DNA from: DATGHS01 sp035307785
Lineage (GTDB): Bacteria > Planctomycetota > Planctomycetia > Gemmatales > Gemmataceae
NCBI GenBank assembly: GCA_035307785.1
Contig: DATGHS010000217.1
Span: forward strand, 1 to 23,739
Length of the DNA stretch: 23,739 nt
Direction of reading: 5' to 3'
Positions within the stretch are counted from its first letter, which is position 1. The number at the start of each line of letters is the position of its first letter. A program made the translations under genes and the position numbers. Below, one piece after another: positions 1-6,849 of the stretch. Under the pieces are notes generated by a model. It worked only from the letters and a program-made list of their open reading frames with translations, made no database searches and was not told where the DNA came from.

Positions 1-2
1 TG

Positions 3-146
3 CTCTTGGGAGCGATTGCACTGCCGATGGTAGTCTATCTTTCTGTAAAGCGCGCCTGGTTCATCATAAAGTTTGCTCATCCTCCAGCGCCAGCGGCAAA
101 TCCACGGCCTCACCAGTCAGCGCGCAGCGGGCCACCGCTTCGGTGA
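3..146 (+). CDS. possible C-terminal end of a membrane protein (partial at window start)
   Basis: The third plus-strand frame is open from the window edge to a TGA at 144-146. It begins with a hydrophobic stretch (LLGAIALPMVVYL) followed by basic residues (SVKRAWFIIK), as expected for a last membrane helix and its cytoplasmic end. The remainder (HPPAPAANPRPHQ...) is low-complexity and lies antisense to the last 80 or so bases of the oxidoreductase gene. No start is visible and the piece is short, so this may be chance. Convergent genes with overlapping 3' ends would explain it. Confidence 0.2.
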   Translation, partial: LLGAIALPMVVYLSVKRAWFIIKFAHPPAPAANPRPHQSARSGPPLR

Positions 147-1116
147 ATTCCATGTAGGCCACGCCGGTGTCGAAGTTCGTCAGGTGCACCGGCTTCCCTT
201 GGCGGATCGACTCTACGAAATCTGCTTCCACGCGCCAGCCGCCGGACTTCTCATTCGGAATCGGAATCTCTTCCAGCGGGCCGGATTTCTGCGTGCCATA
301 GATTCGGTCAGCCGTCAGATCGTAGAACAGCGCGCCCTTGCTACCGAAAAAGCGAATGCCATTCCCCGTGCCGTAGGGCACCACACCGCTGAACTGGTAG
401 ATGCCGCGCGCGCCGCTCGGCAGCCGCGTGATTGCCTGCACGCTGTCGGGTGTGCCGGCTGGGCGGCGGACGCCGAGACCGGGATCAAACCGTGTCGGGA
501 TGAAAGTGCCGGCCTGGGCCATCACCCGCACTGGTTGCGGCAGCCAACGGAGCAGCGTTTCATGCAGGATTCCCAACGTGAGCATGTTAAAACCGGAGAG
601 CACTTCGTCCTGCCGCCAGGAGAGTGGCGAGTCGGGGTCGGCCAGGTTTCCCTGGATCGAGTATACGTGATACTCGCGTAATTCACCGAGATAGCCCGAA
701 GCGAGCAATTCGCGCATCACGGCATCCCCAATGAGGCCGAAGGGGCTTGGCACGATCTGCGTGATCAGATTCGGATGCTTCCGAGCAGCATCGCGCATCT
801 GGTGCGCTTCGGCTGCATTCAACGCCATGCGTGCTTCCGTCAGAACGTGCTTGCCGGCTTGCAACGCGGCCAATGTGATGGGGCAATGCAAATACGGCCA
901 CGTGCCGATAACAACGGCATCGATATTCGGATCGCCCACGAGGTCCTGCCAGCGGCCATGGGTGCGCGGAATGCCGAATTCGCTCACCACCGCGCGCGTC
1001 GATTCCGGCCGGCGATTGCACACCGCCACGATCTCGACGCCGGCAATGGCGCGGAAGCCTGGAATGTGCTTCTTCCGTGTGTTCTCGCCTGCGCCAATGA
1101 TGCCGATGCGCAACAT
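64..1116 (-). CDS. Gfo/Idh/MocA family oxidoreductase lacking the usual EKP lysine
   Basis: A 350-residue cytoplasmic NAD(P)-dependent oxidoreductase. The N-terminal Rossmann fold starts with IGIIGAGENTRKKH (residues 4-17), and the C-terminal half has the alpha/beta domain typical of the family (GNGIRFFGSKGALFYD). Family length is about 330-400. The open frame has an earlier ATG at 1134, but that codon lies inside a palindrome. I chose the ATG at 1116, which gives the normal MLRIGIIGAG start and has GGAG about 12 nt upstream. The family motif EKP is replaced by EAR (residues 94-96 in KHVLTEARMALN), so the usual catalytic lysine is absent. It is the last gene after archease and rtcB on the same strand, 46 nt from rtcB. 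Sugars or inositols are typical family substrates, but the substrate here cannot be read. Confidence 0.88.
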   Translation of the reverse strand: MLRIGIIGAGENTRKKHIPGFRAIAGVEIVAVCNRRPESTRAVVSEFGIPRTHGRWQDLVGDPNIDAVVIGTWPYLHCPITLAALQAGKHVLTEARMALNAAEAHQMRDAARKHPNLITQIVPSPFGLIGDAVMRELLASGYLGELREYHVYSIQGNLADPDSPLSWRQDEVLSGFNMLTLGILHETLLRWLPQPVRVMAQAGTFIPTRFDPGLGVRRPAGTPDSVQAITRLPSGARGIYQFSGVVPYGTGNGIRFFGSKGALFYDLTADRIYGTQKSGPLEEIPIPNEKSGGWRVEADFVESIRQGKPVHLTNFDTGVAYMEFTEAVARCALTGEAVDLPLALEDEQTL

Positions 1117-1132
1117 TTGTCTTGTTTTCTCC

Positions 1133-1160
1133 AAGCCCAGGGACTGCCGTCCCTGGGCTT
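1133..1160. repeat. intercistronic palindrome, family A copy 1
   Basis: A perfect 12-bp stem (AAGCCCAGGGAC / GTCCCTGGGCTT) closes a 4-nt loop, TGCC on the plus strand. It fills most of the 46-nt gap between the rtcB stop and the downstream oxidoreductase start. There is no following T-run on either strand, so it is not a standard intrinsic terminator. Near-identical elements occur at 13099-13124 and 19615-19640. Confidence 0.9.
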
Positions 1161-1162
1161 TC

Positions 1163-2626
1163 TTACCCCTTGATCACCCCAATCGGTCGCATTCTCGCCA
1201 CCTTGCGCGACAGGCCGGCGTTGTGGACCACATCCACCACGTCATCGACGTTCTTATAGGCGCGCGGTTGCTCTTCCGCAAGGCCGCGCCGGCTTTGGGC
1301 GCGGGCGATCACGCCGCGCGCTTCCAGTTCTTTGTCGATGCGGCGGCCGCCCGCGTCCTTCACGGCCGCCGTGCGGCTCATGGCTCGGCCGGCCCCGTGG
1401 CAGGTGGTGCCGAAAGTCTTTTGCATGCTGCCGGGCGCGCCGACGAGAACCCAACTGGCGCGCCCCATGTCGCCGGGAATTATTACCGGCTGGCCGACGT
1501 CGCGAAAGACCGCCGGCAATTCGGGATGGCCGGCCGGGAACGCGCGCGTCGCCCCCTTGCGATGCACCCAGACTTTTTTCCGTACGCCGCCAACGTCGTG
1601 TTCTTCCAACTTCGCGATGTTGTGGGCCACGTCGTACAGCAGGTTCATGCCCAGATCCTGCCACGAGCGACCGAACACATCGGAAAAAACTTCGCGGGCC
1701 TGGGTCATCAGCAGTTGCCGGTTGCAGAAGCCGAAGTTCGCGGCCGCGCGCATGGCGCCGATGTAACGCTTGCCTTCGTTGCTCTCGATGGGAGCGCAGG
1801 CCAGTTGCCGATCGGGCAAGTTGATGCCGTACTTCTCCGGCGCCTTGCGAAGCATGGCCAGGGCATCGTCGCAGACCTGGTAACCCAGGCCGCGCGAGCC
1901 GGAATGGATCATCACGCACACCTGATCCTTCTCGAGACCGAACGTGCGTGCAACGCCTTCGTCGAAAACGTGATCGACAATCTGCACCTCCATGAAATGA
2001 TTGCCGGAGCCCAGCGTGCCGCACTGCTCGGCCCCGCGCGTGAAAGCGTGATCGCTGACTTCATCCGGGTCGGCGTGCTCAATCTTGCCGGCCGCCTCGG
2101 TGTGTTCGAGATCCGTCGGCGTGCCGAGACCCCGGCCAATCACGTAGCCGGAACCATTGGCGAGCAGGTTCCGCAGTTCCTTCTTGTCGAACTTGTACTT
2201 GCCCGAACGGCCGACGCCTGTGGGTACGTTGCGGAACAGGCTCTCGACCAGTTCCCGCAAATGCGGCTTCACGTCCTGGTAAAAGAGATTGCTCTTGATG
2301 AGGCGCACGCCGCAGTTGATGTCGTAGCCCACGCCGCCGGGGGAGATCACGCCGCCTTCGTCGGGATCAGTGGCGCACACGCCGCCGATGCAGAAGCCAT
2401 AGCCCCAGTGAATATCGGGCATGGCCATGCTGGCCAGCTGGATGCCCGGCAGAAACGCGACGTTCGCGACCTGCTCCGGCGCCTGGTCCTTGCGAATCTG
2501 CTCAACCATAGTCTGGCTGGCGAAGATCAGGCCATCCACGCGCATGCCCTGCTTGTACTGCCGGGGAATGCGCCAGCAACAATCGTCGATCTTTTCGAGC
2601 GGACCGCTGTAGTTTTCCTTTGGCAT
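1163..2626 (-). CDS. rtcB: RNA-splicing ligase RtcB
   Basis: A 487-residue GTP- and Mn-dependent RNA ligase that joins 2',3'-cyclic phosphate (or 3'-phosphate) ends to 5'-OH ends. The metal and guanylylation residues can be placed by family motif: D102 and C105 in GYDINCGVR, H210 in GSGNHFMEVQ, H241 in MIHSGSRGLGYQ, H335 in YDVAHNIAKLEEH, and the likely guanylylated H410 in TTCHGAGRAMSR. HRKGATRAFPAGHP (355-368) is also typical. The frame stays open far upstream of the ATG at 2626, but the family N-terminus starts there, preceded by GGAGAG about 9 nt away. Archease is encoded upstream on the same strand. The role (tRNA splicing, RNA repair or stress) is not revealed by the sequence. Confidence 0.97.
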   Translation of the reverse strand: MPKENYSGPLEKIDDCCWRIPRQYKQGMRVDGLIFASQTMVEQIRKDQAPEQVANVAFLPGIQLASMAMPDIHWGYGFCIGGVCATDPDEGGVISPGGVGYDINCGVRLIKSNLFYQDVKPHLRELVESLFRNVPTGVGRSGKYKFDKKELRNLLANGSGYVIGRGLGTPTDLEHTEAAGKIEHADPDEVSDHAFTRGAEQCGTLGSGNHFMEVQIVDHVFDEGVARTFGLEKDQVCVMIHSGSRGLGYQVCDDALAMLRKAPEKYGINLPDRQLACAPIESNEGKRYIGAMRAAANFGFCNRQLLMTQAREVFSDVFGRSWQDLGMNLLYDVAHNIAKLEEHDVGGVRKKVWVHRKGATRAFPAGHPELPAVFRDVGQPVIIPGDMGRASWVLVGAPGSMQKTFGTTCHGAGRAMSRTAAVKDAGGRRIDKELEARGVIARAQSRRGLAEEQPRAYKNVDDVVDVVHNAGLSRKVARMRPIGVIKG

Positions 2627-2669
2627 GACGACTCTCCTGCCAGAATCAACTGTAACGGGCCACGGAAGA

Positions 2670-2754
2670 ACACGGACTTCGTAACACGGATGAACACGGA
2701 TAAGAATGTGCTTGAGTTTATCTGATCTGTGTTCATCCTTGTTGAAATCCGTGT
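2670..2754. repeat. long imperfect inverted repeat built on ACACGGA words
   Basis: The left arm (2670-2701) and right arm (2725-2754) pair over two blocks. The inner block pairs 2683-2701 with 2725-2743 at 17 of 19 positions. The outer block pairs 2670-2680 with 2744-2754 at 10 of 11, separated by a 2-nt bulge at 2681-2682. The left arm also repeats ACACGGA directly three times. It fills the centre of the 158-nt gap between archease and rtcB, which is otherwise empty. No coding potential is seen. Confidence 0.8.
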
Positions 2755-2784
2755 AGCGCAGCTCGGTGGGCTCAATTCTCCCGA

Positions 2785-3195
2785 CTAAATATCCACAATC
2801 ACTTCCGCCAGCCAGCCGTCGGCCTGGCGCTCCACGCGCAGGCCGTGATACGTGATCGCCTTCACCTCGTGGTTGGGCACGTGGCGTGCCCAATCGAGCG
2901 GCTCGCCGCTCACTGTGGCCTCCAACTTGCCCATTTCCACGTGCACCGCAAACCGGCTGAAGACCCAATGCTCGGCATCGAAGCGGTAGAGCAATTCCTT
3001 CAACCAATCGAACAGGAGGTATTCCAAATCCTCGCCGTCGAGCTTGATTTCGAACGATTGCCTCGGTTGCACCGCAGTCAGATCTTCGATCAGCAAGGAA
3101 AACAATGCCTCGGCCGCCTCGGCAAACAATTGGTCCAAGTTGGCGGCCTTGATCCGCATACCCACATCGGCGGTGTGGTCGAAGATTTCGTGCAT
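2785..3195 (-). CDS. archease, RtcB cofactor
   Basis: A 136-residue protein matching archease along its full length. It opens with EIFDHTADVGMRIKA, continues with LFSLLIEDL and EDLEYLLFDWLKELLYRFD, and ends with AITYHGLRVERQADGWLAEVIVDI. Archease speeds the guanylylation of RtcB and allows multiple turnover. The acidic N-terminal DHTAD (residues 6-10) and the C-terminal VDI fit the family metal site. It is followed on the same strand by rtcB after 158 nt containing an inverted repeat, so the two are probably co-expressed. The start at 3195 gives the canonical N-terminus. No strong Shine-Dalgarno sequence is seen. Confidence 0.94.
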   Translation of the reverse strand: MHEIFDHTADVGMRIKAANLDQLFAEAAEALFSLLIEDLTAVQPRQSFEIKLDGEDLEYLLFDWLKELLYRFDAEHWVFSRFAVHVEMGKLEATVSGEPLDWARHVPNHEVKAITYHGLRVERQADGWLAEVIVDI

Positions 3196-3396
3196 ATTGC
3201 CATGCTACCGCGAAGGGGCGGCGGTTAGTAGGGACGGACACGCGGGTATTGCCCAAAGTTCGCTGGCCGGTGTTCTCCATGCGCTCAAATCCGCTCAAGG
3301 TGCGCGCGGGCGCGCTAATTCGAGAAGACGCAAGTCCTTTGCCGAACAGGCTTACGGCGAATGCGCAGCGCGCCTTCGCACAACTTGAGCTAATTT

Positions 3397-3492
3397 GAGC
3401 GCGCGCTGGGGCTGGTGCGGGTGCGCGCGCTGGTGCTTGAGCGCGCGTTGGGACCGGGGCTGGTGCTTGTGCGCGCGCTGGGGCTAGTGCGG
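3397..3492. repeat. degenerate GCGCGC-rich tandem units
   Basis: Four adjoining units of 24, 18, 30 and 24 nt (3397-3420, 3421-3438, 3439-3468, 3469-3492). Each starts G(A/T)GCGCGCG(C/T)TGG and ends GTGCGG or GTGCTT. Units alternate GAG and GTG openings. The length differences are multiples of 6, so minus-strand translation gives an in-frame Ala-Pro-Arg repeat with no plausible start or partner domain. Confidence 0.6.
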
Positions 3493-3564
3493 TTTGGAAA
3501 TTGTCCAGTTCTCCAATGGTCGGTCTCATCACTGATCAGCCTGAGGTGGGAAAAACTCTTCTTC

Positions 3565-3594
3565 TGGGACATTTTGGGACATTTCGGGACACCT
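3565..3594. repeat. three tandem 10-mers (TGGGACATTT)
   Basis: TGGGACATTT occurs at 3565-3574 and again at 3575-3584, followed by the diverged copy CGGGACACCT at 3585-3594. The 10-nt period is close to one helical turn. No function is inferred. Confidence 0.6.
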
Positions 3595-3799
3595 CCTGCG
3601 CTGCAGCGCACGCCGGGCGCTATACATGCCGCAGAAGTGTACGATCCCATTGGCGAAATGCAAATCGTGGTCCCAGCGGGGAGAAATTCGGATCGAATGC
3701 AGGATTTGGAGTTGGAAATGCAGGGCGCTGACGGCATGTCAACCGACGGGTCGGCTGGAGCACTTTTCACGGTGGCGTATCGGCTATCGGCTTCTTTGG

Positions 3800-3862
3800 C
3801 TGTAGCCGCAGGCTTCAGCCTGCGCGGGAGCCCAACGCGCAGGCTGAAGCCTGCGGCTACAG
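3800..3862. repeat. REPIN-like nested palindrome, family C
   Basis: Perfect 26-bp arms (3800-3825 and 3837-3862) are separated by an 11-nt spacer. Each arm is itself a palindrome: CGCAGGCTTCAGCCTGCG is CGCAGGCT, TC, AGCCTGCG. The element can therefore form one long hairpin or two short ones. It lies 55 nt beyond the stop of the WD40 gene. Two inverted short palindromes is the layout known for REPIN elements mobilised by RAYT transposases, but no such transposase gene is in this window. Confidence 0.85.
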
Positions 3863-3916
3863 TGGTACCAGATCGCTACACGCCTAAACGCGCGCTAACG
3901 ATCTGGGAACGATTGG

Positions 3917-6679
3917 TTAACGCCCCAGTGCCTCTTTGGCGTCGCGCGAGAGTGCTGCTTGGGGATGACCTTCCGACAAGCGTTTCAATTCCGCCCGGGT
4001 ATCGTCGGTATGCATTTGCTCCAGAACAGCGAGGACGCGCGTTTGCCGAAGTTGCTGCGAGGGCACGGGTGATTGCGAGACGGCTCCAATGACCGCCTGC
4101 AAGCGCCGGCGCTGTTCCGCATTGGTGGAACGCGCCAATTCATCCTGAAGCAATGGCAACATTTCACGGCCAAGCCGGCCCAGTGCCGCGCTCGCTCGCT
4201 CGCGGACGGCGAAGATCGGGTCGCCCAATTGCTCGGCTAGTTTTTTGGCCGCCTCGGCATCCAGATCGGGGCTAACTGCCGCCGGCAGCTTGTCGCGGAC
4301 CAACGTCATCAGAAGTTTTGGCTCCGCCGCCAGAGCCGCCATCGCAGGGCCGGCCAGTGCCCACTCCGGTTTGGCAAGGCTTTCCCAAGCTCTTTCGCGC
4401 TCGGTCGGAGTTGCGATAGATTGCGGCTTGGCCAGGGACGCAATCGAAGTGTCCCAGACCAACCCGGTGTTATCGCGGCTGACGGAGACTAAGCGTCGTC
4501 CATCGGCCGTAAATGCAATTTGCGTCACAAGGTTGCGGTGGCCTCGACAGGTTTTCACAATGTTGCCCGTGGCCAGTTCATACACGCAAACTGATCCATC
4601 CATTTGAGCTGCAGCGAACATGAGGTTGTTCGCGGAAAAGGCGAGCGCTTCCACCCAATAACGGCCATCCGATCTTCTGACGCCGGGCTCGAATGAGCGA
4701 ATCGGCTCCCCTGTCAAACCGTCCAGAAGCAAAACAGCGCTTTTCGCACTGATTGGCAGCTTGGGTTCGCGACCCTCATCGGGTGGAACCCATGACATCG
4801 GCTGCAAGGGACGGCCGGCAACCAGCAGGAATCTTCCATCAGGTGAGAATGCTGCGTGTTCCCACTGAGCCTCCGAAGTTTGCCATTGGCGAAGGGTCTG
4901 TCCAGTCACGATGTCGAACAAGGCGATTTTTCCGGAGGTAAAATAATGTCCGTTGTTAACAGGCATCATTGCCGTGGTCACATACACTATGCGCCGACGA
5001 TCCGGTGAAATTGCACCGGCAAACTTACCTCGGACAATTTGACCTTGCAGCGGCGTATTGAATGATTGCTTGGACAAGCCCGACTCCACTTCCCAAAGCC
5101 TGAGCATGTCTTCTTCTGTTTGCACCAAAAGCAGCGATCCTAACCTTGCGCAAACGGAACTCTTTCGCCCTTGCGAGATCGAAGAGATCTTTTGCGACGT
5201 GACATCGAAGTACACAGCATTGTAATCGTTATCGTAACCAAAGATTCCGCGGCCGTCGCCGGTTAATCCAAGCGGATGAATCTTGGATTTAGGGACTTGC
5301 ACTTGCTCCTTCCGGATTTCACGGCCGGTATCCAACTGCCAATGTCGGAGAGTCTGATCAGCACTTACGGTAACCGCCGTTCCATCTTCCAGCAGTGTCA
5401 AGCCATTCATGTATCCCGCATGCCCCCAGTGCGGAAGTGCTTCTTGGCCGGACTGTGGATTCAAATCTTTTCCCGTGTTGGCGTCAACAATGCGCACCAG
5501 GGATGAATTGTGCGAATCCGATACGGCAAGGATGTCGCCGGCGGGGGCCGGCGTGAAACACCGCATCAACATGAAAACCTGTGGGACCTTTACGAGGGAT
5601 TTTCCGGTCTTCGCGTCCCAAAATGCAAGTTCGGAACGGAACCCAGACGAATAGAGCGTTTTCCCGTCCGGGCTGACGGCAAGCGAAGCCACGCCTGGGG
5701 GATATTGGTCCTTGTCGGCAGTACGATGAGCCATGAACGACGAGATTTCTTTCCCAGCGACCCAGTCGTAAGAATGAATGGCGCCTTTCTCGTCGCCGAG
5801 ATAAAGCGCTTTACCGTCCGGCGCCAACGCCTGGCTCATCGGTGGCGCAACATCGAATTCACTGATTTTCTTGCCGCTGGACGCTTCATACACGACGAGC
5901 TGAGCCAAGTCCGCCATTTTCACAGGTCCGACTGGAACCGGGCCAGGCCCTGCTGGAACTGGAGGCGCCGGCTGCCGCTCGTGTTTGCGGCTCACGGCAA
6001 AGACCAATTTTGAATCGGGACTGAAGAGCAAACACTGGGCGCTACCGCTTGGACGGCCCAACTCGCGCGGCCTCATTTGAGACAGCGGCGTATTCGGCTT
6101 GATTTCCCACAGTTCTATCGGCTGTGTGCTCCCGTCAAGGGACATACGGCCGGTAGCCAGAAAGCGGCCGTCGGGCGAAATAGCAACCGCGCCGTGATCA
6201 CTCTGGCTCGCGACCCATAACATTGGATTCGGCACGACGGGCAGGGCGGCCTTTTCATCGGTGAACTCCCAGTTGAAATACTCACCCACATTGATTTTCA
6301 CGAATGCCAGGCCGCGACCATCAGCCAGCCAGCGCAGCGCCAGCAGGTTGCACGGCGGCAGGACGATGGTTTTCAGTTCCCGCCCGGTGGCCGCGTCTGC
6401 AAAAATCAGCCTGCTATGGCCTGCGGCGAACAAGTCGTTCGCCCAGATTGCCAAGCGCTTGCCGTCGGGCGAGAAAGCGAGGCCCTCCACCATGTTGCCG
6501 GGATTGAAGCGCACGGTTCCCAGGCGAGCGATGGCGTCTTGCGGAAGCGGGTCGCCAAACAAGTCAGTGCGCTGGTTCGTGGCCGGAGCTTCCGGCTGCT
6601 GCGCTTGCACCCAAGAAACCCCGGACAGGAGAACCAGGACCGAAACGAGCTTGGCCGCAAGTCGAACTCGGGTAGCCAT
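3917..6679 (-). CDS. exported WD40-repeat protein with C-terminal HEAT-like segment
   Basis: A 920-residue protein. Residues 1-26 form a Sec signal peptide (basic MATRVRLAAK, hydrophobic LVSVLVLLSGVSW, cleavage near VQA-QQ). Most of the rest is WD40 beta-propeller. Repeats such as LAFSPDGKRLAIW, ISPDGRFLATG, LAVSPDGKTLYSSG and AAFSPDGRFLLVAG recur, and the best one spans about 713-743 (GHRNLVTQ...NTGLVWD). Residues about 798-920 form a helical HEAT-like tail (EQLGDPIFAVRERASAALGRLG). This combination is common in Planctomycetes, usually as a protein-binding scaffold outside the cytoplasmic membrane, and no specific function is known to me. The start at 6679 has AGGAGG about 7 nt upstream. It diverges from the LRR gene across 170 nt. 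Confidence 0.92.
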   Translation of the reverse strand: MATRVRLAAKLVSVLVLLSGVSWVQAQQPEAPATNQRTDLFGDPLPQDAIARLGTVRFNPGNMVEGLAFSPDGKRLAIWANDLFAAGHSRLIFADAATGRELKTIVLPPCNLLALRWLADGRGLAFVKINVGEYFNWEFTDEKAALPVVPNPMLWVASQSDHGAVAISPDGRFLATGRMSLDGSTQPIELWEIKPNTPLSQMRPRELGRPSGSAQCLLFSPDSKLVFAVSRKHERQPAPPVPAGPGPVPVGPVKMADLAQLVVYEASSGKKISEFDVAPPMSQALAPDGKALYLGDEKGAIHSYDWVAGKEISSFMAHRTADKDQYPPGVASLAVSPDGKTLYSSGFRSELAFWDAKTGKSLVKVPQVFMLMRCFTPAPAGDILAVSDSHNSSLVRIVDANTGKDLNPQSGQEALPHWGHAGYMNGLTLLEDGTAVTVSADQTLRHWQLDTGREIRKEQVQVPKSKIHPLGLTGDGRGIFGYDNDYNAVYFDVTSQKISSISQGRKSSVCARLGSLLLVQTEEDMLRLWEVESGLSKQSFNTPLQGQIVRGKFAGAISPDRRRIVYVTTAMMPVNNGHYFTSGKIALFDIVTGQTLRQWQTSEAQWEHAAFSPDGRFLLVAGRPLQPMSWVPPDEGREPKLPISAKSAVLLLDGLTGEPIRSFEPGVRRSDGRYWVEALAFSANNLMFAAAQMDGSVCVYELATGNIVKTCRGHRNLVTQIAFTADGRRLVSVSRDNTGLVWDTSIASLAKPQSIATPTERERAWESLAKPEWALAGPAMAALAAEPKLLMTLVRDKLPAAVSPDLDAEAAKKLAEQLGDPIFAVRERASAALGRLGREMLPLLQDELARSTNAEQRRRLQAVIGAVSQSPVPSQQLRQTRVLAVLEQMHTDDTRAELKRLSEGHPQAALSRDAKEALGR

Positions 6680-6849
6680 GACGGGCCTCCTGTGAAATGA
6701 GCCCCGCTATTGTAGGCAAAGCGCTCCTCGCAGAAATTCAAATTCCGGATGTCACAAGGTTGCACCCCGCGAGTACGGGAAATGGAAAAGATGCGATCCC
6801 GGACGAACCGGAGCCGCCCGATGCCAACCACTTAACCTGGGAACCCATA
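6680..6849. promoter_or_regulatory. divergent intergenic region between WD40 and LRR genes
   Basis: This 170-nt gap must hold both divergent promoters. The WD40 side has AGGAGG just upstream of its ATG. On the LRR side only a weak GGGAA precedes the ATG at 6850. The LRR frame is open back to an ATG at 6697, but that extension is hydrophilic and would bury the signal peptide, so I treat it as untranslated. No clear sigma-70 hexamers were identified. Confidence 0.4.

Larger units (their letters stand above)
3196..3916. other. 721-nt gene-free region with several repeats
   Basis: No open frame here has recognisable protein character. Frames on both strands read as low-complexity Ala-Pro-Arg or Val-Arg-Leu strings. 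The region holds degenerate GCGCGC-rich units at 3397-3492, a triple 10-mer at 3565-3594 and a strong inverted repeat at 3800-3862, annotated separately. It lies upstream of archease and downstream of the WD40 gene, so it must contain the promoter for the archease-rtcB group, although I see no convincing -35/-10 pair. Confidence 0.6.

Noticed and set aside
731..2725. A 664-codon plus-strand open frame antisense to rtcB and the oxidoreductase
   Set aside because: It is a shadow frame in GC-rich DNA. The opposite strand encodes RtcB with all its catalytic motifs, and the plus-strand protein has no recognisable domain.
2627..3532. A 302-codon N-terminal extension of the rtcB frame
   Set aside because: It crosses the inverted repeat and archease in another frame and reads as low complexity. 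RtcB has a normal start and Shine-Dalgarno sequence at 2626.
3415..4092. A 225-codon plus-strand frame across the repeat region
   Set aside because: Its 3' part is antisense to the WD40 gene and its 5' part is repeat DNA. There is no signal peptide, motif or ribosome site.
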